Assembly (NCBI RefSeq): GCF_008831285.2
Contig: NC_045140.1
Coordinates: 17,110,370-17,174,369, forward strand
Reading direction: 5' to 3'
Origin: Nymphaea colorata
Lineage: Eukaryota > Streptophyta > Magnoliopsida > Nymphaeales > Nymphaeaceae
Length of the DNA stretch: 64,000 nucleotides
Within the stretch, counting starts at the first letter, position 1. Each line of letters opens with the position of its first letter. A model generated the notes under the pieces. It made no database searches, was not told the DNA's origin, and was given only the letters and a program-made list of their open reading frames with translations. The position numbers were made by a program, and so were the translations under genes. Of the stretch, positions 24,001-35,496 are shown in pieces.

Positions 24001-27000
24001 AACATCGAGCAAATATTATAGCAGACCCAGAGGCAATAAACAATCAGCAAGTTACCCACCGTTGACAAATAAAAACATGTGTGACAGCAGCAGCATAAAA
24101 GATTAATTTGGACACCAATACTAAAATGATAATTGTCCCGTTTGCAAGGAGGTAGCAAACTACAGAAACAATAACAAAGTTGGCAAATGGAGGAGACATC
24201 TGAGATGAAATGGCTGAAAGCAATCCAAACACCAATATTGGTACAAGAGCCAAGACAGTGAACATCTTTGGCATTCTCATATTGTATTCAATAGCTGAGA
24301 GTAGTGACGGCAATGGAAGATCAAGTTCCCAAGCACGTGCTTGTTGCATCATGGCAAAAAACAAAACAACTGTGCAGAAACCGAACACCTGCAGAATAAC
24401 ACAATCTAAGGTTAGAAATCCAAGAGTCAGCATCTGTATCAATTATTGTGCAATTGGTGATTACAATGAGGAGTCAGACCTGGGAACCATGCTGAAGTAA
24501 GAATCTACTCGCAGAGACTGTGGGAGATACAGAAGCACTGATTTTATAAGAACAATGTGGATCTACCTGCACATATCATGTACATTTAGTATAAGAACCA
24601 TACAAAGAAAAGAAAACATCAAACAGGGAAGTAAAGAAATCAATATCACTAGAAGATGAAGACAATACCATCAGCAAGATAGTGGTCTTATCAGATCCTG
24701 CATCTGATCCCCACATTGCAGGTGATGAATCTACCATAACAGTGTCAAGATACAAGTTTGGAATAATATGCAAACCAGATGTGGAGTCCCAAGCAAGTGC
24801 TACCGGTGGAAAGCAACGCAGTTTGCAGAGGCCTGAAATAAAGATCAAAGCTCTTGGTAAACAACTCATATCATCAGTAACATAAGCATGGTCAACTGTT
24901 CAATAATATTAAAGTTCTAAAGAGATATGCTTAAGGAATAAAATACAGACACTAATGCTACAAGCCAAAGTTGAGAAACCTCAACATATCAAGGACCAGC
25001 CTCCATGAAAGCATCCAAATTGCTATCAATTAACAGCATTAAATATCTGCAGCATTTTCACTGAATTTAGAAGATGACTCCAAGCTACCTGTGTGGCTAA
25101 TTTAGACCAGATCAGCCACAGGACATAGAAAATGACTCAAATATAATTCAATGCCTTCTGTAATAACAACAGCTTTTTTCAGCCACATGCAAGTAAACTC
25201 AGGATGTGTGACTATAGCATTGCATTCAAACAACAGACAAACACAAAGCCACCTTTTCAACACTAGTAACAAAGTCCCCAAGGTATTTAACAGAAAAAAG
25301 CTCCCCACTTATATAAGTCAAAAAGTTCCACAACTCTAGTTTCAACTCGACGACTCACATACTCGCCTGCTGTAAAGTTGTAAAAATGGAGAATCAAGTG
25401 ATTTGCACTGCAAAGTATGAAAAGTAGCAGTTATGAATTATGATATCAAACATCTCTCTAAAGTTCTTTCCTTACATACTGAAGCAGTGGGATAAGGCCA
25501 CAACATAACGGGAAGAAACAAAACAGCAACACAGCAACCTTTAATTTGGTAATAATATCCAGTTCTGAGCATGCCAAAAAATGTACGTCACTCACCACTG
25601 TGTTCAGCATCTCCAGCCTGCTCAATTGGAAGCCCAGAATCCTTTATTCCACAACCTGTTGTCTTCACTGACAAAGTAACAGGCAGAAGGCCAATACTGA
25701 TTGAGAATGACAAGTTCAATATAAGGGGATGATTCTCTGCCAGCAAGATCTCCTGCATGAGACAAATTGATGATAGTCCAAGATCAGAACAATTTTCTAT
25801 AATAAAAAGAGAAAATAATGAGACAACCAATATACAGGCTGAGAAAATGAAACAAGGAAGCATATCAAGCTATCTGAAACACCAACCTCTGGAATATAGG
25901 GAGAAAGAATAAGAGAGCTTGGAGAGAAAATTTTCTCTCCTTCTTTTGGACTGAAGAACTGCCCAACTGCCATGGAAGCTGCAGGAGGAGGCCTGCCTGA
26001 TATAGTCTGACATGAAACCATCACAAAAAATCACAAATCTATCATCATACATGAACAATCAAATCCAAGCTAGAAAGCACACATATGTTAAAATGGAGAC
26101 TATCTCACAACACACTGATACTAATGAAAATCTAAGGAATGGAATATAAAGCACCAAAACTATGTGAATTGAAAAGTCCACAACCTAGTTATGGTAAAGC
26201 TGAATCAAATGGCCTTACAAAGGGGTGGCCACCATTGCCACAAAACAAATATCGTTTTTGGGTATAAAATAGCAAGTTTTTTTCTTGGGTATAACACCAC
26301 AAAGTTGTTTTTCTAGGGAAAATCTCCACAAGTTTTAAAGAAGCTAAAAAATTAAAAATAAAATCTGAAAATAAAAATCTGGCAATTAAAGAATGTAAAA
26401 AACGTGAAATAAACACAAAAAAACGAAAAAATGAAAAGAAAACGTGAAAAATGTAAAAAAAAAAACACAAACGAAAGGGACTTTTTTTTTTAATGTGAAT
26501 AAAACGTGTTTTTTTTCTTTTTTGATATTCTTTAAAAAAAACGTGTTTCTCGGGAAAATCTCAGCGAGGTTTTTCTCATGTATTTTTTGGAAAATTGTTC
26601 TTCTTGGTTAAGTCTCGAGAAAAACTCAACAGATTTAAAAAATTAAAAATAATAAAAAACACAAAAAAATCTTTAAAATTTTAAAAAAAGTATTAAAATC
26701 TCAGGAAAAATTGTGAGATTTTCATTTTAGGCAAGATTTTCAAAATCTCACAATTTTTTCCCCATTTTTTTGTTTTTTGATTATCTCGTAAATATCAAAT
26801 AATTTTTTAAAATATCGCAATATCTGTGACACTGGATCATACCTTCCATATCCACATCCACACCCATGTGTCCTAGAATACACCTCGTATTGTACCGCAA
26901 TATAAGATAGGGCAATGTATCACAGCAACCTCTCAGACCAAGCATGTGTGACAACCAAACCATTTTATTTACTTCAATGTATTCATCCAGCTAAATGACA

Positions 27001-30000
27001 AGGCAAAAGAAAAGTGATTACACACAAAAGAAAGAGATTGCACAGCTCAATAAGGCACATCTACGTCACTGCACCTCTAGGCCAAACTGTATGGTGGAGG
27101 GGAAAAAAATGGCCCCTACCTTATCACAGATGACGTCAGTAAGAACTACTGTAGTTCCCTCCCAGTTGGCCTTTTGTATAAGTTACACACATTACTTAAA
27201 CCCCTAGTTTCAGGGATGTACTTTGTTGGGTTACAATACTTGCAACATTGCAATATCAGATAATTTTCTATGTTCTAGCAACTTGCAGAGAAAAGCAGCA
27301 TTGAGAGTCTCAAATGGAGAATAAGAAACAATCCACTGACCAACTTTACATTACTCAAAAGAAGCAGCCTCAATATGGCATCAGACAACAAAACTTGCCA
27401 AATATCAAGGGCACAAATAAACTTTTGGTTGAGAAAAGGGAGAGAAAATAAAACAAAAAGAAAAACACAATACAATATCCAGAAGAAGCATCATGTAGCA
27501 ATACAGCAGATGATGACAAAAGCAGTGGCCAGAAGTGCCTCGTTAGCATCAGCTTATTAGTTTGATTAGGTCAAAATTCTGCAAATATTTAAAGGGAATT
27601 CCTAGATATATATCAGATAGGACTGGGACACCTTTGGATGCATGAGTCGATGGAAATTTTGGCAAAGGCATAAGTGCTCATGAGAAAATCATTGAAACAT
27701 GCACACACACATGCAGGTGCAGATACATGCCACATGTCTAGCCATATCCATGTGACACATCTCCAGCACCATCCTGAATTGAGTGCTTCCACATAATCCA
27801 TACGAAGATTATTGTTGCATTGAACACCTTCAAGATATTGACCACACGAAATAATGATGGTAACAACAAATAACCACATAATAGGAAAATTTGTGTACTC
27901 CAAAACCAAAAATCACCATTATATGGAGCAAGAAAATAAAACTCAAAATATTAAAACTATAAAGGTAGAAAGATGTAGCACCGGACGAGGAGCAACTGAA
28001 ATTGTGATGAACCGGAAACCATCCAAATCTTCTCGGCCTAATTGCAGGACAGCTGATGGAGGAGCTTGCTCTGTTTGACTTCCAGGCTCAATCTAGGGAA
28101 AAAAGGGGGAAAAAAAAGCACAGCTCAGAATAACAACACCAGAAAAATAACACATAACCAGGGTTCTTATCCAAACTCTTAGTGGCATTGGCATTCAGCT
28201 ACTATGCTCCCAGATGATGATGACAATAATGACAAATATTTCACAAATTATTCATCCATCAAAAAGGCGATCGTCACTCCGATAAAACTGCTCTTTATCT
28301 ATTAGACAGCTAGAAGAATTGTCTGGAAAAGAATATCTACATCGCATATTGAAATGATAACAAAAATGTTGTAGACATGGAAAATCATTAGAGCCACATG
28401 TAATACCTGCCTTGGTGCAGGTCCAGCTGGAATGTGAACCATTTTTGATGTCACCTCAACAATCCTTTTGCCTGAAGAGATATTTCCATGTAAATAATCT
28501 CTGCTTTTTGCAGGCCAAAGATGAATTCTAACCCCAGAGCATGGAGCAAGATTTGTGACAAATACAAAATGATCTTTGCCGTTTGAAGCCTGGAGAAATG
28601 GAGGAAAAAGGAGCTGAAGTTTCTGACCATTGGGAAAATTCATGAACCACTGAGCTGGAAATTTCTACATTATCATACTATTAAACACCATAAGGCAGTA
28701 TAGAACAATGACTATTAAAAACATGCATAAAAAAGCTGAATTTTCAAAGAAAAACAAATAGCAAGAAAAACTTTATTTAAGCGAACTCACCAATTCCTTG
28801 ATGTCAAGCCACCTTCTTCTACCATCCATGGCCAAGACAGTAACAGTTGGTGACTGGATATATAGATCTCTCTCAAGGCTATCAGCTGCCCAATTAACAG
28901 ACTCGGGGCAAGAAGAGTACATCTGGCCACCAGCTGATGAACATAAATGCAGAAAATGAACAGAACAATAAAAAAAGGCAAAGCAAAATATAAGAGGAGC
29001 AAGTGCAGATCAAATTTACCATGTTAACGAAGCAACTGGAAGACCACAAGGCACAAGTTTTTCAGTTTATCCTATTGGTAATTTGTCAATGTTCAGATTT
29101 GCAAGGATCTAAGTGACCATAAAGCAAGTTAAAAGTCCTAGTAAGAAGCAAACTGAATGCAATATTTTTAACTTTTCCTTTGCTTGAATATTTTTTTCCA
29201 ATTGAAATTTGAGAACGTACTAGCTTGAACATAAAAATATATTAGTAACAAGATTCAAAATACATAACTACAAATTTCTGATATATCCCACTGGCAATTT
29301 CTTCACGTTCAGGCTCGCAAGGATGTAAGTGGTAACCAATATTATTAAACTCTACTCTAAGATTAAGAAGCAAATTGAACTCAAATGTTTTTTTTCTGCC
29401 TCAATAGTTTTTTCCGTTGAAGTTTTAAGACTGGCTATATTCAATTCCAAATATATGTCTGACAAGGTCCAATACATGTGTGAAGGTGTGTTCGATTGCC
29501 ATATAAGAAATTTCTGTCCACAACATCAAATAATAGAAGAACGATAAATACCAACAAGGATTTTGTCAGTTTGAACATTAGCCTTATCAGTACGCGAAGG
29601 GGCTGGTATCTGCTTCACCCAGTTAAAGCTTTGAGGTATTCCACTTTGAAGCATTCTGGTGAACACAGCAAGCCTTTTGCGAGCATTCACAAATGGTTGA
29701 CCAGTTTCAGAATCAACAATACTCAGAAGTGCATGTGACACCTGTAATTTTCAGAAGCATTTTAGTATGTTTCAATCAAAGAATTTTAGATCACAAATGT
29801 TATGGTAAGAAGAATTTTGAGCAGCTGATACCTGTACTACAAGTTGATTACACCATAAAATGGATTGGTGTTCCATTGATAGCCATACATTCTTCATGCC
29901 CGTGGTGCCAATCATAAAGCCATTACTTGCTGGTACTATACCATCTAAAGATGCCAATTTTGAGCGGACCTGGAAAATAAAATGCTTCCAAAACTAGGTC

Positions 30001-33000
30001 ATGTAGCTGATGCAAGGGGGATCATTGGCTAGATTATGAAGCTGCCATCCCTTTAAACCAAGGCAAGCGCATGGGGCACTATGCGGTGGTAGTCTAATAG
30101 AATCATGATCCTACAGTATTGATATTCCAGGAGTTTAAAGGTGAAAATTCAACAGCACAGGCCCTGTCCTTTTCCTCCCTAAAAAGTAAGAACATGACAG
30201 TTGACAAGTTCTCATCCCGACGCTAAATTTGAGGTATGGTTGCAAATATCATTCTTGGGTTTTTAACTTTTTATCGACAAGGTTCTTCTTAGGTAATATG
30301 CAGAAAGTTTGTTTCCTCAGAAAATCTTAAAAATTCAAAAGTTGAAAAAATATATTTTAAAAATTATGAAATTATAAGTTTTCTACAAATTTTCCAACAA
30401 AAACATTGATAAAAATTCAAACTAAAATGACAAAAAAAGTTTTAGAATATGTCAAAACCATCAAAAAATTTTCCAAAAATATAAGAGTATTATTTTCAGT
30501 CATTCACGTTGAAGATATTTTCAAAATATCGCAATAAATTAATTTTTCATTTAATATTTTGGAAATATTATTGTAGTATTTTGGCAATTCTGCTAATATT
30601 TGTGACAATGGTTTGAGAGATAACTCTGTATTTCCAGAAAAACTGAGGACAAGTTCGCAGAAAAGCTTTGTCAGCTCTCATTAACACAACCAATTCCATC
30701 AACTTTGTGCCACAAACCATTAGCAAGTATTTTTTTTTTTTATTATTATTTTGTTATTGTTTTCATTGTTCTTGTAGTATGTAGTGCACTAGTACTAGTA
30801 TTTGTTGAATAGACCATACCTGGTAATCACGAATGCCACCAAAAATGGATATGACAATAACATTTGAAAGCACTGGATCAGAAACCCAATGACCTGAAGG
30901 TGCCCTTTGAACCTCATAGCCTTTTCTCCAATCACTATTTACTTGTGAAAAGAATCGTCCTAATGATGGTTGCAGGGCCAGTGGTGGAGACCTGCAGTAG
31001 TGTTGCATGTTCCCATTAGTAGAATGGAGAGGGGGAGCATATAGCATCTTGGGAAGCAACCACAGATATGAGAATTAAGGATGTCACGTACTGATGTGGA
31101 CTAGAAAGAGTAAGAATAGTTTCCACAGCTGATTTTCTTAAATGAGGATGGACAATAGCAGCTCTAGCAACAAATCCACCCATTGAATGCCCAACTAAAA
31201 TGACACTTCTAGGCAACCTTCCAGCAGTTTCACCAGTGTCTTTCAACCGAGCATTTTGAGACTCCACATAGTGATCCAAAATCTGTCATCATATCAAGGA
31301 TAATTCTTAACATTACTTGTTGCACACAAAGTTGAAAACCACTTTGCTGGTGTTCATGAATATGAAGAAAAACAAGCCAAATGCAAACCATTACAAGAAC
31401 TTAGCTTCTTATACTCCTTTAATGTTTTTAAGAAAATAACAGGTCTAGGTATGAACGTGCTTTTTCTGGCACAAATCAAGACAAGGTACACTAACACATA
31501 GATACTTTCTCACCTCAGAATGGCAAAGCTCAAGGAATATGTCTCACATTCTTATTCAGATACCAGATGCCATTTAGATACAAGTTAGCATGAGAAGGCT
31601 GCATACCAGTGAATAGCAATTCTCGAACATCAAAGTGCAAACTCATAAAGAGGACAGAAAACAGAAGATTTTAATATCCACCACAAAAAACAAAAGTAAC
31701 TGCTAAAGAATGTTATACATAATGGCTTCGACAAAACATAAATAGGAACATAAAGAAAATAAGGCCATGTTGACTTCAAATAAGGCCATGTTGTCTTCAA
31801 ATAAGACCATGTTGACTTCCAAAAGAAACAGGATTAAGTAAAAAACAGAAGCCATGCTTGTTGTGTACAAGTACTTAGCCGATTATCGAGAACTAATAGA
31901 AAGGTGTAAAGCTGGAATATAACAAAACAATTTTTCTCAAGATGCAAATCCACAAGACTTTACCAGTATACTTTTTCCCATGAAAGGTGGAGGATGATGC
32001 AACTTTATGCAGATAACAGATAATCTAAGTCACATGGGTACAGATACGGTTTGGGTACAGAGATATGTATGTGAACATAGGCAAAATAACACAAAAAAAT
32101 CAAAATAAAAGCAACATTTAAATAAACAAGTGATATAAAATTATAAATAAAAACTGTACATGTTTATGAATAATAAATCTAAAAACATGATGAAACCAAG
32201 TTGGAAACAATTAAATCAAGTAAAAATTTTGCAATTTCGATCAGCTACAAATATCATTGTCAGATTTTATCGGCAAGGTTTTTATCGGGTATTTTTCGGC
32301 AAAGTTGTTTTTCTCAAGAAAGTTTCAAAGTTTTTTTTTTTAAATAAAACATCAAAATGTTAGGTAAAAATATAAGAAATGAAAAACTAATAAGTATTGT
32401 ATTGCATTAGGAGGTCAACTTAAATACTTAAAACAAATGGAAATAAAACAATGAAGCAAAAGTAGAAACAAAAATAAAAGTGAAAAAACCACGTTAAAAT
32501 CAAGATAAATAGATTTTTAATGATTTTTTCAAAATACTGCAATATCTTCCCTTTTTTTGTTTTCTTCATTGTTTTTGTTAATATCACGATATTTGTGGCT
32601 ATGCTAAAAAGAACTCGTGTGTACAAGTACCCACTTTAGGTACAGGCAATGTTGTAGGCATTGTAGGTATTGTACGATACAGGGCTGTATGTACCGTTGC
32701 TTTTTAAATTTACGATATGACACACCACTTGTAGTGTATCGCAAACAGGTAGTGTATCGTATGTGTATCGCATGTATCGTGTGATACACAACCTATATCG
32801 TACGATATAGTGCGATACACCCCACATCGCACAATACATGTCTATTTTGAAAAATGTGGCGTTAAACCCATCCTTTTTCAAACTAATTTTTAAAACTTGC
32901 CTCCCTCTTCATTTCTGAACATATCTAATGGTTGAAGGAGGGGGAGATTAGGGCAATTTTCAGGAATAATCAGTTTCACCATGAAATTGTCGTTTTGAAG

Positions 33001-35496
33001 GCAGATTTATGCATGGATGATTGATTCTTGCTTAGATAAAGAGGGTTTACATCTTCTACGAAAAATGAAAATGAGAATGATATGACAAAGATTATGAATG
33101 AAGTTGTTTTCATTTGTTATTTGCATTGACATTGAACAATTTTGTCTTGTGATGTGATGTATAGTATATGTAAAACTTGGTTTTTGATGTGTTATGGATC
33201 TTATGACTTACTTATGAGTTATTTTGTAGATCTTATAAATTATGTTTCCTCATGTCTTAGATCATGTTGTGTTATTACGTGATATTATGACCCCTTATTA
33301 ATGTTTGTGAAGTAACTTCATACCCTATAATAAGCCTGCCATTATGCATAACATGTTTTTTCATTAAAATAACATATTTTTTATTTTTATTGATTTATCC
33401 GATTTTTCTCTATTTTTTCTAGTTTTTTTTTAATTAAAAAAATAAATTTACGATATGCATACAATACTTTACGATACAACGTATCTATTGGCGAGACCGA
33501 TACGGCTTACGATACGTTTTTTACAACATTGGTACAGGTACGTGGACTTTACTAAAGTACTCATGTGACTAAGCAGATAATGCCTTGACGACATGTCTAA
33601 ATTTAGTAGGCAAGCCTATGCATGGGACAAGAAAAAATGTTGTCAATAAGATATCTAACAATGTTAGTGGTGTCAAACTGTCAATGACTTTCAAAAATGG
33701 CATATTGACAATAATCACAAGTGTATGCATTGCATCAGGAGTAAAAGCAATGCCATACTCAATTATACAACTAATTTAAATATTATACATAAGGAACCTT
33801 CCTATTTTTGCCGAAGTGCACATACCCTGTGAATAGCATAAACAACATACTCTGTGTGCTCTTCAAGTATCCGTCCATCCATTGCAGAGTGTTCTCCTTC
33901 AAGATCAACAGCAAACCAGTCAAGCATGTGTGAGTATTGATTAGGTGGTGTAAAAGTGGTATCTTCATCCCCTCCTCCAACATCAGGTGTAAAAAGAGCT
34001 TCTTGATAAAAGGTAGCCTCGAGGGGACCTCCCTGATAGGCCCTATCAGATTCTGCTGCCATAGATCGCACCTATGCAAATGAAATGACCAAAAAAATAA
34101 TGACGAAGAAATAATAGAAATTGCATTCAGAAGTGAACCAAAATGTTGTGCTAATTGACTAAAAAATCAAGGAACTGGTCCTTTGTATCCTTTTGGACTT
34201 TTGCTTGTTCAGTCCTCCACAATATTGAATTATGGGGTATTCAGGGTTTAAATTGAGATTTCTCCAGCATATACAGTAAAAGTTATATTGTTTCACACAC
34301 ATAATAAACGCTATTATATGAATAATATAGCATTGCTTCAGGCAAAAGATGCGAATGCATGTACTTACACTTCAAACACAGTGCACATATGACATAACCC
34401 AAACAGTAAGGACACACCACCTCTAAATTCGATCAGCAATGCAGCCAGGTATGGTTAAGTGGGAGCCTGGCAAACCAGTTTATGGCAGCGTTATGTGACA
34501 ACTTCTAGAGTGCACATATAGCATAGATCACCATATATGGTCACATGCAGACAAGATTACATCTGCATACAATCATTCTCATTGTCATCAAACCTTAGCC
34601 CATCAATATACGATAAGCTCCAAAAAAGTTGTAGCCCATCGGACCCATCCATTTATCATAATATGTGTCAGCCTTTGATCGGCTGAAAACCCAGCATAAA
34701 TTCAGTCCATCATAAGAATTAAATTTTATTTTACAGATTCTTACATTCCCATTCTATAAACCATAAAAATCCTTGGCCCTGTGGATTATCTCCTCTCCTA
34801 GTATAATAAGCAAAGTGCTGATAGGGCTTTTTGCATCTTGACAAAATCAACTCCATGAGTGTTGCTAAATTTAAAAGGTGACCTATGCATCGTTACATTA
34901 ATTTAATAGATTGTGTTAGTCAAACACTTTTAAAAGCCATATATTTCTAAGTACAAAAGCTTCACAATGGTATCCTTCCAAATCAAGCTTATGGTAATAA
35001 AATTTTTAAATATAATGGCAACAACATCTCAGTGGCAGGGCTAATTAAAATGGTGTCCGTACAATATTACAAACAGTCACCCATTCTTGCGAACATAAGC
35101 TAAGACACCTTAAAAAGTAAATGAACTAGTCAAACCCGTAATATAAATCAAAATAACAACAAAAACAACTGAAACAAACAAAAAGGATAAATTAAATAGA
35201 CATGCCTGTTTGTAGCTTCCACCATTGCCTGGAATGAAGAGCACAGGAACACCACTGAGCTTCATGAGATGCTCGTTGAAGTCAATCTTTTTCCAACCTT
35301 CATGATATAGGAACAGCCCGTATTTATTGGATGACACGTTTGCAGGCGTTCTGACAGGGATGTACGTTGGGTACATGTACGTCATGACACAACCATTTGG
35401 AACAGGTCTTAACAACCCATACAAGGCAGCAAGAAGGGAGAAAATGGTAACAAGGGCCAGCACTGCCAACTTGCATTTTCCTTTCAGACCCAGCAT
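21064..35496 (-). CDS. PGAP1: PGAP1-like GPI inositol-deacylase
   Basis: ER membrane lipase that removes the inositol acyl chain from GPI-anchored proteins before export. Sixteen exons keep one frame (1,063 residues; remembered Arabidopsis homologue about 1,120): 35496-35206, 34071-33826, 31282-31092, 30991-30820, 29969-29832, 29741-29552, 28933-28791, 28649-28407, 28092-27982, 26006-25887, 25752-25596, 24832-24669, 24388-24060, 23137-23018, 22485-22242, 21396-21064. An N-terminal membrane anchor precedes NGCVMTYMYPTYIPV. The nucleophile motif VGHSMGG places Ser at about residue 212, after the family phrase IPGNGGSYKQVRS. The C-terminal third has several membrane helices and a His/Arg/Ser-rich tail. 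The first ATG in frame is at 35496; the open frame continues upstream only from a TTG. Intron 1 begins GC (CAG|GCATGT), all others GT. A 5' UTR intron is likely (donor 36288; acceptor near 35740 or near 35560). Confidence 0.93.
26231..26836. mobile_element. AT-rich MITE-like element a (PGAP1 intron 9)
   Basis: Begins ACCATTGCCAC...AAATATCG and ends ATATCTGTGACACTGG, which are imperfect inverted repeats. The interior is very AT-rich with repeated phrases such as TTTTCTAGGGAAAATCT and TTTCTCGGGAAAATCT. It shares ends and internal words with elements at 30236 and 32243. No coding capacity and no certain target duplication. Confidence 0.45.
30236..30612. mobile_element. AT-rich MITE-like element b (PGAP1 intron 4)
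   Basis: Starts ATGGTTGCAAATATCA and ends ATATTTGTGACAATGGT, imperfect inverted repeats of one another. The interior is AT-rich and contains the phrase TTTTTATCGACAAGGTTCTT, also seen in element c. It is non-coding and resembles a miniature inverted-repeat element. Confidence 0.5.
31761..31823. repeat. Three-copy 21-bp tandem repeat
   Basis: Three head-to-tail copies of AAGGCCATGTTGACTTCAAAT with one or two changes each, at 31761, 31782 and 31803, in PGAP1 intron 2. Confidence 0.88.
32243..32600. mobile_element. AT-rich MITE-like element c
   Basis: Begins AGCTACAAATATCATTG and ends CGATATTTGTGGCT, an inverted pair. It contains ATCGGCAAGGTTTTTATCGG and a TTTTTCTCAAGAAAG phrase shared with elements a and b. 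It may be part of the outer element instead of a separate insertion. Confidence 0.42.
32647..33531. mobile_element. hAT-like non-autonomous element, 885 bp
   Basis: Ends are CAATGTTGTA (32647) and TACAACATTG (33531), a perfect 10-bp terminal inverted repeat. GTACAGG stands directly outside each end (32640-32646 and 33532-33538), a 7-bp and possibly 8-bp target duplication, as expected for the hAT superfamily. The outer parts are rich in GTATCGTAC/CGATAC words near both ends. No transposase is encoded, so it would have been moved in trans. Confidence 0.7.

Larger units (their letters stand above)
32030..33568. mobile_element. Outer DNA-transposon-like element with nested insertions
   Basis: In PGAP1 intron 2. 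It starts TCACATGGGTACAG and ends GTACTCATGTGA, an imperfect terminal inverted repeat. It is flanked on both sides by CTAAG (32025-32029 and 33569-33573), a candidate 5-bp target duplication. Inside lie an AT-rich element (32243-32600) and a second element with its own flanking duplication (32647-33531). A similar TCACATGGGTACAGG end occurs near 2968 in the TMEM245-like intron. No transposase frame is seen, so it is non-autonomous. Confidence 0.55.
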
